Position numbers and translations under genes: made by a program. Positions 8,054 through 18,338 of a DNA stretch of 61,972 nucleotides are shown piece after piece. The stretch is from contig JAEEHV010000022.1 in the NCBI GenBank assembly GCA_016280955.1, positions 1 through 61,972 of the forward strand, read 5' to 3'. Below the pieces are notes generated by a model. The model worked only from the letters and a program-made list of their open reading frames with translations, did not search any database and was not told where the DNA came from. Origin of the DNA: Candidatus Gastranaerophilales bacterium (lineage in GTDB: Bacteria; Cyanobacteriota; Vampirovibrionia; Gastranaerophilales; Gastranaerophilaceae). The stretch's first letter is position 1; the number at the start of each line of letters is the position of its first letter.

Positions 8054-8810
8054 TAATTATGTAACAGAGGCAATCAATTTAAAGTCATACAATCTTAATG
8101 ATGCAGATAAAATAATTGTTATGTATTCAAAGGAAAACGGGCTTATAAAGGGAGTTGCTAAGGGGATTAAAAAACCAAAAAGCAAGCTGGGTGCAAGAAT
8201 GGACTTACTGGTTGCAAATACTTTGCAGCTTTTAAAAGGTCGTTCTCTTGATACAATTATCCAGGCACAAACGGTTAATCATTTCAGAAAATCAAGAGAA
8301 AATTATGACAAGCTGATGTTTTCGACTTATGTTTCCGAGGTTGTTATGAACTTTGGAGAAGGTTCCGAGAATGCTTCAAAGGAAATATATGAGCTTTTAT
8401 ATAAGGCACTTAACAGGATATCCGATTCTTCTTGCAAAAAAGATATTTTGATTGCAGCAATAAAATTCCAGTTAAAAATGCTTTTAATTATGGGATTTTG
8501 TGTTGAACTTGATGTTTGTCTTTGCTGCGGTGAAAGAATTTTAGACGAAGATATGTATTTTTCTACAAAAATGGGTGGAGTTGTTTGCAAAGATTGCTGC
8601 GAACCATTGGGTATTAAGTTAAAAATGCATCACAAAATAAGAGATTTTTTGCAGGCTATGCTTCAGTTTGATTTCAATTTCGAAAGCGAATATGATGAAA
8701 AAGCTACGGAAAAGGTTTGTCAGGTGTGCTTTGATTTGCTTGACGAATATATAAAGACGCATACAAATAAACGTCAAAAATCAGTAAAAATGATTCATGA
8801 AACAGTATAA
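8046..8810 (+). CDS. recO: DNA repair protein RecO
   Basis: RecO works with RecF/RecR to load RecA onto SSB-coated single-stranded DNA and anneals strands. The N-terminal OB-fold is clear (EAINLKSYNLNDADKIIVMY, ENGLIKGVAKGIKKPKSKLG). The C-terminal zinc finger has two pairs, CLCCGE and CKDCC. The length of 254 aa is normal. I place the start at ATG 8046, inside the end of pilT, because the homologous region begins there; an in-frame ATG 60 bp upstream would add 20 residues encoded within pilT. Confidence 0.92.
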   Translation: MTSNYVTEAINLKSYNLNDADKIIVMYSKENGLIKGVAKGIKKPKSKLGARMDLLVANTLQLLKGRSLDTIIQAQTVNHFRKSRENYDKLMFSTYVSEVVMNFGEGSENASKEIYELLYKALNRISDSSCKKDILIAAIKFQLKMLLIMGFCVELDVCLCCGERILDEDMYFSTKMGGVVCKDCCEPLGIKLKMHHKIRDFLQAMLQFDFNFESEYDEKATEKVCQVCFDLLDEYIKTHTNKRQKSVKMIHETV

Positions 8811-8841
8811 TTATACCTGAATACAAAGGGTAAAAGGTATT

Positions 8842-9552
8842 ATGCAAAAAACATTAAGAATAGGGCATTTATATCCGAAATTATTAAATATATATGGTGA
8901 CGGCGGTAATATAATTACCCTGAAATGCCGTGCTGAATGGCGAAACCTTAATGTAACCATTGATGAAATAAATACCGGAGATGATTCAATAAAAGAACAT
9001 GATATTTATTTTATAGGCGGTGGGCAGGATTTGCAACAAATAGAAGTTTCTAAAGAATTGCAAAAACATAAAGAATTTTTAATACAGGAAAGAGATCGTG
9101 GTGCGGTTTTTCTTGGTATTTGCGGCGGTTATCAGCTTTTAGGGCATTATTATTTGCCGCATAACGGTGAAAAACTTATGGGAATAAGTTTGCTTGATGC
9201 ATATACTGTTGCCGGAAACAAGCGGTTTATCGGAAATGTTACGGCGGAAACAGAGTTTTTAACCCCCAAAACACTTGTTGGTTTTGAAAATCATAGCGGA
9301 TTAACCTATCTTCAGGGTGATACAAAACCGATTGCCAGAGTTGTCACCGGTAACGGTAATAACGGTAAAGACAAAACGGAAGGTGCAAGATACAAGAATG
9401 TTTTCGGAACATATCTTCATGGCTCTGTTTTGCCAAAAAATCCTCATTTTACAGATTATCTGATAGAACTTGCCATCGGTGAAAAACTTGCTGAACTTGA
9501 TGATTCAATAGAACTTAATGCCCATAATGCTCTTATAAATAAAGCATACTAA
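8842..9552 (+). CDS. gatD: Lipid II isoglutaminyl synthase, glutaminase subunit GatD
   Basis: GatD is a class I glutamine amidotransferase (CobB/CobQ type). With MurT it amidates the D-Glu of the peptidoglycan stem peptide in lipid II. The nucleophile is C94 in GICGGYQLLG, and the catalytic His fits H193 in GTYLHGSVLPKNP. The N-terminus (IGHLYPKLLNIYGDGGNI) is typical of GatD rather than of cobyric acid synthase. The length of 236 aa is normal. No murT is adjacent, which is unusual because the two are usually neighbours. The ribosome-binding site is AAAAGG. Confidence 0.85.
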   Translation: MQKTLRIGHLYPKLLNIYGDGGNIITLKCRAEWRNLNVTIDEINTGDDSIKEHDIYFIGGGQDLQQIEVSKELQKHKEFLIQERDRGAVFLGICGGYQLLGHYYLPHNGEKLMGISLLDAYTVAGNKRFIGNVTAETEFLTPKTLVGFENHSGLTYLQGDTKPIARVVTGNGNNGKDKTEGARYKNVFGTYLHGSVLPKNPHFTDYLIELAIGEKLAELDDSIELNAHNALINKAY

Positions 9553-9625
9553 ATCCATTAGACAATCATTACTGTTTATGTTATGCTTTATAAGCATTTA
9601 TGTTATATAGAGGAAGGAGTTATAA

Positions 9626-10570
9626 ATGGCACAACGTATTGGAGTTGATGTTGGCGGAACCAATGTCAAGATAGCACTTGTTAGTGACAAAGGCAAAATT
9701 ATTTACTCAAACTCAATCCCGACAAGGGCTGAGATGGGATACGAATATACAATTAACAGCATGAAAGATGCAATCAGAGATTTACTCAAAGAAACCAAAA
9801 TGAAACCCTCTGATATTGAAGGAGTGGGATTTGGTTTCCCCGGACAAATTGATTGTAAAAAAGGTGTTGTAAGACTTGCTCCTAATATTCCGGGTTGGGT
9901 AAATGTACCGATTGCAAGTATTATTGAAAAAGAGTTCGGAATCCCGACAAGAGTAGATAATGATGTCAGAACAGCTGCATTAGGCGAACTCAACTACGGT
10001 GCAGGTGTCGGTTGTGAAAACCTCGTTTGTATAACTGTAGGAACAGGCATAGGCTCAGGGCTTGTTATTAACGGTAAACTGGTACGCGGTGCAAACAATG
10101 CCGCAGGAGAACTCGGACATATAAAACTTACAAATGTCGGCGGCCCTCTTTGCGGATGCGGTGACAGAGGATGTCTTGAGGCTTATGCTTCAGGTCCTTC
10201 AATCGTTGCGATGGCGGAAGAATATATAAAAGGCGGAAAGTCTACCAAATACAGAGAACTTGCAAACCCTGAGATTACTCCTTATATTGTTGCAGTAGCA
10301 GCAAAAGAAGGTGATCCTGTTGCAAGACAAATTTTCAGAGTTATGGGTGAATATATCGGAATAGGTTTAACAAGTGTTGTAAACCTTCTTAACCCTGAAA
10401 AAATTATTATTGGCGGTGGTGTAGCAGAAGCCGGAGATATTCTTTTTGATCCGATTAAGGAAACGATTGCTAAACGTGCAATGACCATACAACGTGAAGT
10501 TGAAATTGTACCTGCACAGCTCGGAAATACAGCCGGTGTAATTGGTGCAAGCTTACTTATAAAATCATAA
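9626..10570 (+). CDS. ROK-family sugar kinase, probable glucokinase
   Basis: This enzyme phosphorylates a hexose, probably glucose, at O6 using ATP. The N-terminal phosphate loop is DVGGTN (8-13), and the catalytic Asp is D112 in DNDVRTAALGE. The ROK zinc site has H165 in GELGH and the cysteines C176, C178 and C183 in CGCGDRGCLEAYASG. The length of 314 aa matches bacterial ROK glucokinases. Substrate assignment is inferred; N-acetylmannosamine or fructose kinases share this architecture. The ribosome-binding site is GAGGAAGGAG, which is strong. It converges on the HD-domain gene with 4 bp between the stops. Confidence 0.88.
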   Translation: MAQRIGVDVGGTNVKIALVSDKGKIIYSNSIPTRAEMGYEYTINSMKDAIRDLLKETKMKPSDIEGVGFGFPGQIDCKKGVVRLAPNIPGWVNVPIASIIEKEFGIPTRVDNDVRTAALGELNYGAGVGCENLVCITVGTGIGSGLVINGKLVRGANNAAGELGHIKLTNVGGPLCGCGDRGCLEAYASGPSIVAMAEEYIKGGKSTKYRELANPEITPYIVAVAAKEGDPVARQIFRVMGEYIGIGLTSVVNLLNPEKIIIGGGVAEAGDILFDPIKETIAKRAMTIQREVEIVPAQLGNTAGVIGASLLIKS

Positions 10571-10574
10571 ATTC

Positions 10575-11336
10575 TTAATTATCAAAAAGTTCCGCATATT
10601 TTAGCAGTGCATTAAAGACGGAGGGCATAATTTTACCTTCCCGCACTTCTCTGTACAGAATCAGCAGTGCTTCCATTCTTGAAAGCCTTCTTCTGTACAC
10701 TCGTGCTTCTCTTAATGCACTGTACTTATCGGCTATTGATATTATCTGAACCCCCAAATCAGAAGATGTTTTATCTGCCGGCAAAACCGGATATCCGGAA
10801 TGCTGCAGGTTCTGGTGATGATATTTAATTAAGGCAAGTGTTTCATTAGACAGATTTTGTGTCTTTAACAGTTCATATCCCAGTGTTGAATGTATGTTCA
10901 TTATTTTCCGTTCTTTTACATTCAACTTCGCCGGCTTGTTTAAAATCTTGGAAGGTATTAAAACTTTTCCCAAATCATGAAGCATTGATGCTTCTTTTAG
11001 TGTTCCTTTATCAACTTTATCTTTTATTTCATTCGATAATATAGAATAAACTCCCATCGCAATATTACAAGTATCGTTCATATGTCCGTTGGTCAGTTCA
11101 TTTAATGTTCTTGTATCAATTACAGGCTTGATTTTGTATCGCCTTAATAAACGGGCAATATGCGGATTTAATTCAATCATTTTTTGTACTATAGATTTGT
11201 GCAGTTTTTCATCTTCACCGTTCTTTAAAAATGTTTTTCCGTTTTTGTCTTTAAACACGAAAAAACTGCTGTGATTGATTTGCACAGCACCTTTAAGCTT
11301 TAAATCTCTCTCTTTTGCTTTAGGGTTTAATAACAT
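10575..11336 (-). CDS. HD-domain phosphohydrolase, degenerate HD-GYP type
   Basis: A metal-binding HD domain spans about residues 80-240. It has H85, the HDLGK motif at 120-124 and IHSTLGYELL. YHHQNLQHSGYP then replaces the HD-GYP signature HHERxDGxGYP. HD-GYP proteins hydrolyse cyclic di-GMP. Here the GYP motif keeps G-Y-P but has lost the Glu/Arg/Asp residues, so the substrate is uncertain. The first ~70 residues are not recognised, and there is no receiver or membrane domain. It is transcribed alone, and its 3' end faces the ROK kinase gene. Confidence 0.78.
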   Translation of the reverse strand: MLLNPKAKERDLKLKGAVQINHSSFFVFKDKNGKTFLKNGEDEKLHKSIVQKMIELNPHIARLLRRYKIKPVIDTRTLNELTNGHMNDTCNIAMGVYSILSNEIKDKVDKGTLKEASMLHDLGKVLIPSKILNKPAKLNVKERKIMNIHSTLGYELLKTQNLSNETLALIKYHHQNLQHSGYPVLPADKTSSDLGVQIISIADKYSALREARVYRRRLSRMEALLILYREVREGKIMPSVFNALLKYAELFDN

Positions 11337-11479
11337 AATCTATAATATCGGGGTTGTAACTTAACATAAGTTTACAATATAATTCTATATTTTGTCAAGA
11401 GGAAGAAGACTGTGATATTTACCTAAAATTATTAAGTGGTAGAATTGATATAGTATTTTAATATTATAAGGAAGCTATT

Positions 11480-12217
11480 ATGGGATTATTTGAAGAGACG
11501 GTGAAAATAAGATATTCTGAAATGGATTGCGATTTGGTTTTGAAGCCGTCTGCAATGCTTCAGTTTTTGCAGGATTTGGCAAGTGATAATGCAGAACAGC
11601 TCGGTTTTGGATATTCCTATATAATTAAGCATAATCTTGCCTGGTTTCTTCTTAAATACCGACTTGAATTTGAGGATTATCCCGAAGGAATCTATGATTT
11701 GACAATCAAAACAGAGCCGAGAGGATATAATAAAATTTTTGCTTACCGTGATTTTTATATATCACACGGAGAAAAATGTATCGGCAGAGCTACAAGCTGT
11801 TGGGCAATGGTTGATTTAGCGACAAAAAGTATGGCAAATGTTTCGGAAGTTTTAGCCGGTAATTCGCAAATGGTTCAGCACGAAAAAAGAGAAGATGATT
11901 TATCATACGGAAAAATCAGACTTCCCGAAAAATTTGATATTGAAAAAACATTTGAAATACGGTTTGACGATTTGGATGTAAACAGGCATGTTAATAATGC
12001 AAATTATATTGTTTGGGCAATTGAGCCTCTGTCGTTTGAATTTCGCCGTTCGCATAAGCTTAAAACCGTTGATATGATGTTTAAAAAAGAAATAACCTAC
12101 GGTTCTAAAGTTCTTTCTCAGCTGAGTGTAAACAACAATACAACGGTCCACGCACTTAAAAATGCAGAAACGGGGGACGAACTCTGTATAATTAATGCCG
12201 AATGGGCTGAAAAATAA
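11480..12217 (+). CDS. Acyl-[acyl-carrier-protein] thioesterase
   Basis: This double-hotdog thioesterase releases fatty acids from acyl-ACP. The N-terminal hotdog begins with TVKIRYSEMDCDLVLKPSAMLQFLQDLASDNAEQ (given in part, residues 8-41). The second carries FDDLDVNRHVNNANYIVWAIE, typical of the Acyl-ACP_TE/FatA-type family. The length of 245 aa is normal for bacterial members. The ribosome-binding site is AAGGAAG. It stands alone and converges on the minus-strand unknown gene with a 2-bp gap. It could alternatively act on acyl-CoA. Confidence 0.85.
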   Translation: MGLFEETVKIRYSEMDCDLVLKPSAMLQFLQDLASDNAEQLGFGYSYIIKHNLAWFLLKYRLEFEDYPEGIYDLTIKTEPRGYNKIFAYRDFYISHGEKCIGRATSCWAMVDLATKSMANVSEVLAGNSQMVQHEKREDDLSYGKIRLPEKFDIEKTFEIRFDDLDVNRHVNNANYIVWAIEPLSFEFRRSHKLKTVDMMFKKEITYGSKVLSQLSVNNNTTVHALKNAETGDELCIINAEWAEK

Positions 12218-12219
12218 GC

Positions 12220-13458
12220 CTATTTAACTTTTGTTCCGTTCAGATTGTAATCACCAATTTTTGATTCTATGACAAGTTTTTTGTTTTTTATAACTTTGCG
12301 TGTTTTCCCGGTTTTACTTTCAACTTCCTGCATTCCGGTCTCTTCCGGATCTTCTTCCTGTGGAGTAAGTTCGTTAACTTTTGCGGAAAGTGTTTCCTGT
12401 TTATTGGTCATTGCATCTCTAAAGGCGGCATAAGTAATACCGCTTTTTATCTGAGCCAATCCTTCATCCGTAATTCCTTCCATCTCAAAATCCTGCAGAG
12501 CATACATATCACCGGTTGCATTAAGAGTTTCTTCAACTTTTCTCTCGCCGATATCCCAGTTAACTGTATGTGCTTCATTAATAGTGATGCTTAACATTTC
12601 CGAAGAATAACCTTTTAGGCGGTTGTATGCATCCCGTTCATCAGGACTCATGCTGAGTGTATCTGCATAAGTCATAGGTTCTTTGCATCTTTCAATCAGG
12701 TCTTTATATTTTGCAGCAAATTCACTGTAACTCATTTTTAAATGTTTTTGTGCAAGAGCTTCAATATCGTATGGTGTTTTGGTTGGCTCAGTGTGAGTTG
12801 TTTCACCGTTTGCCGTTTCAAATGTTTTTTGTGCGTCATCTTTTAGCTTATGCAGAGATTCCATCGCTTCTGCGGTGGTCTTTCTTATGTCCTCAATATC
12901 AAAGCCTGATATGTTATTGTAGATAAAATTGTAGTCATATACATACTGAAAATGTCTGAAATGTCCCCTTGGAACAATAACAATAGTCTGATATGCTTTA
13001 CAGTCAGAAAATGCTTTATTAATTCCTGCTTCCATATCATAAAGCTTCTTTTCAAGAATATCATAAGCTTCTTTAGTAACACTGCTTATAAGTTTTTCTA
13101 ATTCGTCGTATAAATCACCTTTTTTAAAATCGCTGTACTTATACGGCCTTAATTCTTCCATTATTTTTAAAATTTTATTATAGTCATCAATTGCCTGCTG
13201 AAATTCCGGAGATTTTGTTCTGCCTTCACTTCCGGCTCTTGTTAAGGCACTCTTTGCAGATAAAGTCAAACCAAATAACTCGTTTAAATCATCCTTTGAA
13301 ACTTTTTCACCAAGTGCTGATTTAATAACATTAAAAATTTCAATTACTCTGTTAAGTCCTTTAACCTCATCATTATCTGCCTGTTTGGCAAGCCTGAGAG
13401 CATTGGAGTTTTGCCAGAGTGAATAATCAATATTACCGCTTTTATCAATTTTTGTCAT
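12220..13458 (-). CDS. Uncharacterised lineage-type protein, 412 aa
   Basis: I do not recognise a family. It is acidic, Lys/Glu-rich and largely helical. It has no signal peptide or membrane span. The N-terminus (MTKIDKSGNIDYSLWQNS) is polar and looks disordered, and the C-terminal 60 residues contain a charged PQEEDPEETG stretch. Its promoter region carries an AAACACTTTATATTTATAT element like those before other unknown genes here. It lies between recA, whose terminator is upstream, and the convergent thioesterase gene. An effector-like or structural role is possible but nothing in the sequence decides it. Confidence 0.78.
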   Translation of the reverse strand: MTKIDKSGNIDYSLWQNSNALRLAKQADNDEVKGLNRVIEIFNVIKSALGEKVSKDDLNELFGLTLSAKSALTRAGSEGRTKSPEFQQAIDDYNKILKIMEELRPYKYSDFKKGDLYDELEKLISSVTKEAYDILEKKLYDMEAGINKAFSDCKAYQTIVIVPRGHFRHFQYVYDYNFIYNNISGFDIEDIRKTTAEAMESLHKLKDDAQKTFETANGETTHTEPTKTPYDIEALAQKHLKMSYSEFAAKYKDLIERCKEPMTYADTLSMSPDERDAYNRLKGYSSEMLSITINEAHTVNWDIGERKVEETLNATGDMYALQDFEMEGITDEGLAQIKSGITYAAFRDAMTNKQETLSAKVNELTPQEEDPEETGMQEVESKTGKTRKVIKNKKLVIESKIGDYNLNGTKVK

Positions 13459-13480
13459 AAAAATCCTTTACAATTTTCCT

Positions 13481-13500
13481 CGTATATAAATATAAAGTGT
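13481..13500 (-). promoter_or_regulatory. AAATACTTTATAT-type promoter element (element B)
   Basis: On the minus strand ACACTTTATATTTATATACG lies 22 bp before the ATG at 13458. It matches the elements at 165 and 6428 over AnACTTTATAT. Confidence 0.45.
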
Positions 13501-13553
13501 TTATTTGTACAAAAATTGACAAAATTTTTAGATATATTACAGAATGTAAAACA

Positions 13554-13591
13554 AAATCGGCAGTTTGACTATAATTCAAACATACCGATTT
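13554..13591 (-). terminator. recA terminator hairpin
   Basis: Arms AAATCGG/CCGATTT with an inner TTTGA/TCAAA pairing lie 23 bp after the recA stop. On the minus strand the hairpin ends in TTTTGTTTTA. Confidence 0.65.
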
Positions 13592-13613
13592 CTGTTTTTA
13601 TTGTATAAGTTTG

Positions 13614-14636
13614 TTAGTTGTTTTCAGCCAGTTTTTCTCTGACCAGTTTTTCAACCGTATTAAGAATTTCAGGATTCTCGGCAAGAAATTCTTTTGCCTT
13701 ATCTCTGCCTTGTCCCAGTTTTTCATCATTAAAGCTGAACCAGGAGCCTGCTTTTTTTACAATATCCAAATCAACAGCTACATCCAAGATGTTTCCTATT
13801 TTGCAGATACCTTTACCGAAAATGATATCAAATTCTGCAGTTCTGAACGGAGGTGCAACTTTGTTCTTGAGAACTCTTACACGAACGTGGTTACCGACAT
13901 CTTCTCCGTCACCTTTTAAGCCTTCAACTCTCTTTATTTCCATACGAACAGACGCATAGTATTTTAATGCATTACCACCGGTTGTTGTTTCAGGATTACC
14001 ATACATAACACCGATTTTTTGTCTTAATTGGTTTATAAAAATAACCGTAGTATTTGTTTTACCTATAATACCGGTTAATTTTCTTAAAGCTTTTGACATC
14101 AAACGAGCTTGTAAGCCCATTTGCTGATCTTCCATTGAGCCTTCAATTTCAGCCTTCGGAACAAGAGCTGCAACAGAGTCAACGACGATAATATCAACCG
14201 CTCCTGAACGAACAAGTTCTTCCGTAATATCAAGAGCCTGTTCTCCCGTATCCGGTTGAGAGATTAAAAGTTCATCAATATTAACTCCAAGGTTTCTTGC
14301 ATATTCAGGATCAAGAGCATGTTCGGCATCTACGAATGCTGCAATACCGCCTTTCTTCTGACATTCTGCAACAATGTGCTGTGCAAGTGTGGTTTTACCT
14401 GAAGATTCCGGCCCGTAAACTTCAATAATACGACCTCTCGGAATACCGCCTACACCGAGTGCTACATCCAAAGCCAAAGCTCCTGTCGGAATGGTTTCGA
14501 CACTGACTGACGGTTTATCACCCAGTTTCATGATTGCACCCTTACCAAAATCTTTTTCTATTTTATCAATTGCAAGTTTTAATGCTTTTTGTCTTTCATC
14601 TGACAAAGCAACCTTTTCTTCCTCTTTTACTGGCAT
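13614..14636 (-). CDS. recA: Recombinase RecA
   Basis: RecA forms filaments on single-stranded DNA for homologous recombination and triggers LexA-type responses. Walker A is GPESSGKTT and Walker B is [10 protein letters not shown]. Loop 1 ([20 protein letters not shown]) and loop 2 ([28 protein letters not shown], in part) are intact. I place the start at ATG 14636 (MPVKEEEK). A TTG six codons upstream would bury the ribosome-binding site AAGGAG in coding sequence. The length of 340 aa is normal. I saw no clear LexA box upstream. Confidence 0.97.
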   Translation of the reverse strand: MPVKEEEKVALSDERQKALKLAIDKIEKDFGKGAIMKLGDKPSVSVETIPTGALALDVALGVGGIPRGRIIEVYGPESSGKTTLAQHIVAECQKKGGIAAFVDAEHALDPEYARNLGVNIDELLISQPDTGEQALDITEELVRSGAVDIIVVDSVAALVPKAEIEGSMEDQQMGLQARLMSKALRKLTGIIGKTNTTVIFINQLRQKIGVMYGNPETTTGGNALKYYASVRMEIKRVEGLKGDGEDVGNHVRVRVLKNKVAPPFRTAEFDIIFGKGICKIGNILDVAVDLDIVKKAGSWFSFNDEKLGQGRDKAKEFLAENPEILNTVEKLVREKLAENN

Positions 14637-14705
14637 ATTAAACTCCTTCTCCAAGTGAATAAGTTAACTTGTGAATCAGTAAATAAATACTTATCACTGT
14701 TTACT

Positions 14706-15224
14706 TTATAAAAGAATATTTTCTTCTTGTTTTTTAATATAGAATCCTGCAAACAAAGGCTTAAAGCTGCTCAAAATATTTTTGAGCTTAAAATTTTCTT
14801 TATTGAGTTCATTTACTTTGTTTTTAAGATTTTCATTTTCTGTTTTGCAGCGAACCAATTCCAATACAACGTCATCCATTCCTTCAAGTTTTTCATCAAT
14901 CAACTTTGTCATGGATGTGGTAATATTATTTTCCATTTTGTTTAAAGTTTCTAATAAGCCATTTACAACCGCTTGTGTATTGGGTTTTGTAACGGGTAAT
15001 GTTTCATTTCTTTCCATCTTATTCATTCCATTTCTTGTTGCTAATGAGTTTTTGGCATTTTTTAATTTTCTGACTTCATCAATAGAAAAATATATTTGTC
15101 CCAGCTTATTTTTTTTGGGACTGATAGAAGTCTTTTTACATAACTCAACTATCTCTCTGTTATCAACATTTAATAATCTTCTGACTTCATTTGGTAAAAG
15201 TATTTTTTCAGAATCCGTATTCAT
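14706..15224 (-). CDS. HTH DNA-binding protein with coiled-coil, 172 aa
   Basis: The N-terminal ~60 residues (LLPNEVRRLLNVDNREIVELCKK, then KLGQIYFSIDEVRKLKNAKN) have the layout of a MerR/excisionase-type helix-turn-helix. The C-terminal half (about 90-160) is a coiled coil with repeated Leu/Asn/Lys heptads (MTKLIDEKLEGMDDVVLEL, then ENENLKNKVNELNKENFKLK). The shape recalls RacA- or plasmid-partition-type regulators. The specific role is unknown. The ribosome-binding site is AGAGGGGA. It lies upstream of recA on the same strand with a 69-bp gap. Confidence 0.7.
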   Translation of the reverse strand: MNTDSEKILLPNEVRRLLNVDNREIVELCKKTSISPKKNKLGQIYFSIDEVRKLKNAKNSLATRNGMNKMERNETLPVTKPNTQAVVNGLLETLNKMENNITTSMTKLIDEKLEGMDDVVLELVRCKTENENLKNKVNELNKENFKLKNILSSFKPLFAGFYIKKQEENILL

Positions 15225-15348
15225 GCCAAAATCCCCTCTATCGTTTCTCCATCTATATTTTATTAGATAAAAAATTTAATTTCTACCATTTGTAACAAAT
15301 GTGTAACAATTATATATGCTAATTATAAAGTGCCGTGTTAACAGTATA

Positions 15349-15377
15349 TTGATTATAAAATCCGGTTAACGTATAAT
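15349..15377 (+). promoter_or_regulatory. Sigma-70-type promoter of the glycan cluster
   Basis: TTGATT, 17 bp, TATAAT, followed 9 bp later by the ribosome-binding site GGGAGAGG before the ATG at 15397. Confidence 0.65.
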
Positions 15378-15396
15378 TAAGTTTTAGGGAGAGGGT

Positions 15397-16755
15397 ATGT
15401 TTAAAAACAGTTTTTTCAAGGACAACTATATTTTTATAATAGCAATGTTTTTGTATATAATTTTAACATTTCCGGCTATGCTCCAGCATGTTCCCTGGTA
15501 TGATGAAGCTCATGCCTATATGTTGGCTTCCGTAATGAATTCAGGAAACTGGCTTGACATTGTAAGAGCGGAAGGACATCCTTTGTTATGGTTTTTGTTA
15601 CTTATGCCGTTTGCCAAGCCTGACTTATATTATCCTTATCCTATGTTGTTGATTAATTATGTTTTTTGTCTGGCTTCGGTTTTTATGATATGGAAAAAAT
15701 CCGGTTTTAATATTCTGCTTAGAATTGCAGTGACATTTGCCGGAGTATTTATATTTTATTTTCCTGTTGTTGCCAGAGGTTATACACTGGGGATATTTTT
15801 TCTTTTCTGTCTGGCATCAATGTATAAAGAAAAATTGAATCATCCGATTTTATATCCGGCATTAATATTTTTGACATTCAACACAAATATTATCTGTGCG
15901 ATTGGTGCTGCCTGGTTCGGATTGTCCTTCTTGTTTAATATGATAAAAAGCAATGCAGATATTTCAAAAAAAATCGTATCTGCTGTAATTATAACTGCAG
16001 CTGTTGCAGTTGTATTTTTGCCTTTTGTTAAAACTTTTGGAACTGCCGCTTCTCTTGAGGAGAATGCAAACGGGCTGAAAGATTTTATATCGTTCTTTTC
16101 TAATTCTTATTACATTCGTGCAATTATTTATTCAGTATTATTAATAATAACTTTTTTCAAATTTTATAAATTGCCGGAAATATCATTTTTGTTATTTACA
16201 CATGGATTATTAATTTATATTTTTGCAAAGTATTATCACGGCTATCCCCATCATTTTATATTTTTCTTTATTTATTTCATAATTTTTATTTGGTTATATA
16301 ATAACAAATATCCAAATTCCGAAGTTTCAGAACTGAAACTTTATTTTCCCGTAATATACAGTATCATAATAGCTGTGTTATTGTTTTTACCTGTAAAAAA
16401 TGACATGTACTATGCATACGTAGGTGACAATTATAAAATGGATAAATTGGCACAAATTATAAATGCCGATCCGGAGATAAGAAATAGTAATTTGTATGTG
16501 GGCGGAGCTGAATCACTACTTCTGCCATATATAAAAAATGACATACAATTATACAGTATATGTAATTTGGAAAAAATAAAATGGAATACTTTTTATAATC
16601 GTAAATGCGGTAATTTATACGGATTGATGGATAAAATTAATAATGATAAAAAAACGGCATTGGTGCTGACAAGAGATAATTTATTTGTTAATATACCTTA
16701 TTATAGGTGGGGAGATTACTATTTATTCAAAATTACAAATGATTTATGGGAGTGA
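15397..16755 (+). CDS. Polytopic glycosyltransferase-like membrane protein, 452 aa
   Basis: About ten hydrophobic segments run through the protein. The first periplasmic loop has [14 protein letters not shown], the D-E pair expected of GT-C fold enzymes such as ArnT or protein mannosyltransferases, followed by [11 protein letters not shown]. Such enzymes use polyprenyl-linked sugars to modify lipids or proteins at the outer face of the inner membrane. The acceptor and the sugar are unknown. The protein at 19377-20852 is a distant paralogue with HHEPWADEAQSWLIA in the same place. The next gene starts 4 bp after its stop, so the two form an operon. Confidence 0.7.
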   Translation: MFKNSFFKDNYIFIIAMFLYIILTFPAMLQHVPWYDEAHAYMLASVMNSGNWLDIVRAEGHPLLWFLLLMPFAKPDLYYPYPMLLINYVFCLASVFMIWKKSGFNILLRIAVTFAGVFIFYFPVVARGYTLGIFFLFCLASMYKEKLNHPILYPALIFLTFNTNIICAIGAAWFGLSFLFNMIKSNADISKKIVSAVIITAAVAVVFLPFVKTFGTAASLEENANGLKDFISFFSNSYYIRAIIYSVLLIITFFKFYKLPEISFLLFTHGLLIYIFAKYYHGYPHHFIFFFIYFIIFIWLYNNKYPNSEVSELKLYFPVIYSIIIAVLLFLPVKNDMYYAYVGDNYKMDKLAQIINADPEIRNSNLYVGGAESLLLPYIKNDIQLYSICNLEKIKWNTFYNRKCGNLYGLMDKINNDKKTALVLTRDNLFVNIPYYRWGDYYLFKITNDLWE

Positions 16756-16759
16756 GAAT

Positions 16760-18301
16760 ATGGAAAAAATTGCTGTTATAGCAGGTGCAGGACCGGCAGG
16801 ATTGACTGCAGCATACGAATTGCTAAAAAATACTGATATTAAACCAATAATTATAGAAGAATTGGATTCTACCGGAGGAATTGCAAGAACAGTTTTTCAT
16901 AACGGCAACGGAATTGATTTGGGCGGACACAGACTGTTTTCAAAAAGTCAGCTTATTCTTGATTTGTGGGAAGAACTTTTACCGTTACAGGGAAAACCTC
17001 CGATTGATGATAAAATTTTAGGCAGAAATATTACTGTTTCCGAAAACGGACCTGATCCTGACGAAACAGATATTGTTATGCTGAAACGAAAAAGGTTATC
17101 CAGAATTTATTACCTCAGAAAATTTTTTAATTACCCTATATCCTTGAGTCTCAGAACAATTTTAAATATGGGGTTAATAAGAACTGCAAAATCGGGATTT
17201 AGTTATATAAAATCTTGCTTTATAAAAAGAAAAGAAGTAACACTGGAAGACTTTATGATTAATCGTTTCGGAAAAGTTTTGTATGAAACTTTTTTTGAAA
17301 AATATACGCAAAAAGTCTGGGGACTTCATCCGAGCCGGATATCAAAAGAGTGGGGCGAGCAAAGAATAAAAGGGTTGTCTTTATCTAAGGCAATAATTAA
17401 TGCGGTTCTTTCACCTTTGCACCTTATTTCAAATAAACAAAAAGAAACATCTTTAATTGATGAGTTCTTTTATCCGAAATTCGGCTGCGGTCAGCTGTGG
17501 AATATAATGGCTGATAAGATTATACAAATGGGCGGCGAGATAAGATTTAATCAAAAAGTTGTTGGTTTTAAGAATAGCGGTAATAAAATTGATGCTGTTA
17601 TTATACAAACCGGAAACGGAGAAGAAGAACTCCGTGCCGATTATTTTGTATCATCAATGCCGATAAAAGATTTAATCTGCGGAATGGAAAATGTACCTGA
17701 AAACGTACAAAATATTGCCAAGGAATTACCATACAGAGATTATATTCTGGCAGGTTTCTATCTGGATAAATTTAACCTAAAAAATAATACAAAAATTAAG
17801 ACTATAAACGATATTTGTCCTGATTCATGGATTTATATACAGGAAGATGATATAACAGCAGGCCGTCTGCAAATTATGAATAACTGGTCACCATACCTGG
17901 TTCAAGATTTTAAGAATAAAGTTTTTATAAGTCTTGAATATTTTGCAACAGAAGGTGATGAACTCTGGTCAAAAACAGAAAATGAAATGCTGGATATTGC
18001 TCTTAAGGATATAAAATCATTAAATTTAACCGAAGAAGAACATATTTTGGACAAAGTAGTTGTAAAAGTTAAAAAAGCCTATCCCGCATATTTTGGGATT
18101 TATTCCGAGTTTGATACGGTTAAAAATTACCTGAAAGGATTTGATAATCTGTTCTGCATAGGAAGAAACGGTCAGCATAAATACAATAACATGGATCATT
18201 CAATGCTTAGTGCGATTGAGGCAGTCAAATGTATTAAAGACGGCACAGATAAAAACATTCTCTGGGAAGTTAATACGGAAAAAGAGTATCACGAAGGCTA
18301 G
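16760..18301 (+). CDS. FAD-dependent amine-oxidase/UDP-galactopyranose mutase-like oxidoreductase
   Basis: The N-terminus has a Rossmann dinucleotide-binding motif ([16 protein letters not shown], about residues 5-20). It is followed by the FAD-binding E[11 protein letters not shown] and [13 protein letters not shown]-terminal block ([25 protein letters not shown]) closes the FAD site. The fold is that of the protoporphyrinogen oxidase/UDP-galactopyranose mutase group, and homologues sit in exopolysaccharide loci. The start at 16760 has the ribosome-binding site GGGAGTGAG. A longer reading would extend into the upstream membrane gene. The reaction is not known; a sugar-nucleotide or polyprenyl-sugar step is the contextual inference. 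Confidence 0.75.
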   Translation: MEKIAVIAGAGPAGLTAAYELLKNTDIKPIIIEELDSTGGIARTVFHNGNGIDLGGHRLFSKSQLILDLWEELLPLQGKPPIDDKILGRNITVSENGPDPDETDIVMLKRKRLSRIYYLRKFFNYPISLSLRTILNMGLIRTAKSGFSYIKSCFIKRKEVTLEDFMINRFGKVLYETFFEKYTQKVWGLHPSRISKEWGEQRIKGLSLSKAIINAVLSPLHLISNKQKETSLIDEFFYPKFGCGQLWNIMADKIIQMGGEIRFNQKVVGFKNSGNKIDAVIIQTGNGEEELRADYFVSSMPIKDLICGMENVPENVQNIAKELPYRDYILAGFYLDKFNLKNNTKIKTINDICPDSWIYIQEDDITAGRLQIMNNWSPYLVQDFKNKVFISLEYFATEGDELWSKTENEMLDIALKDIKSLNLTEEEHILDKVVVKVKKAYPAYFGIYSEFDTVKNYLKGFDNLFCIGRNGQHKYNNMDHSMLSAIEAVKCIKDGTDKNILWEVNTEKEYHEG

Positions 18302-18338
18302 ACGAGGCAATATCAGGTAATAATTAACCGGTAAAAAT

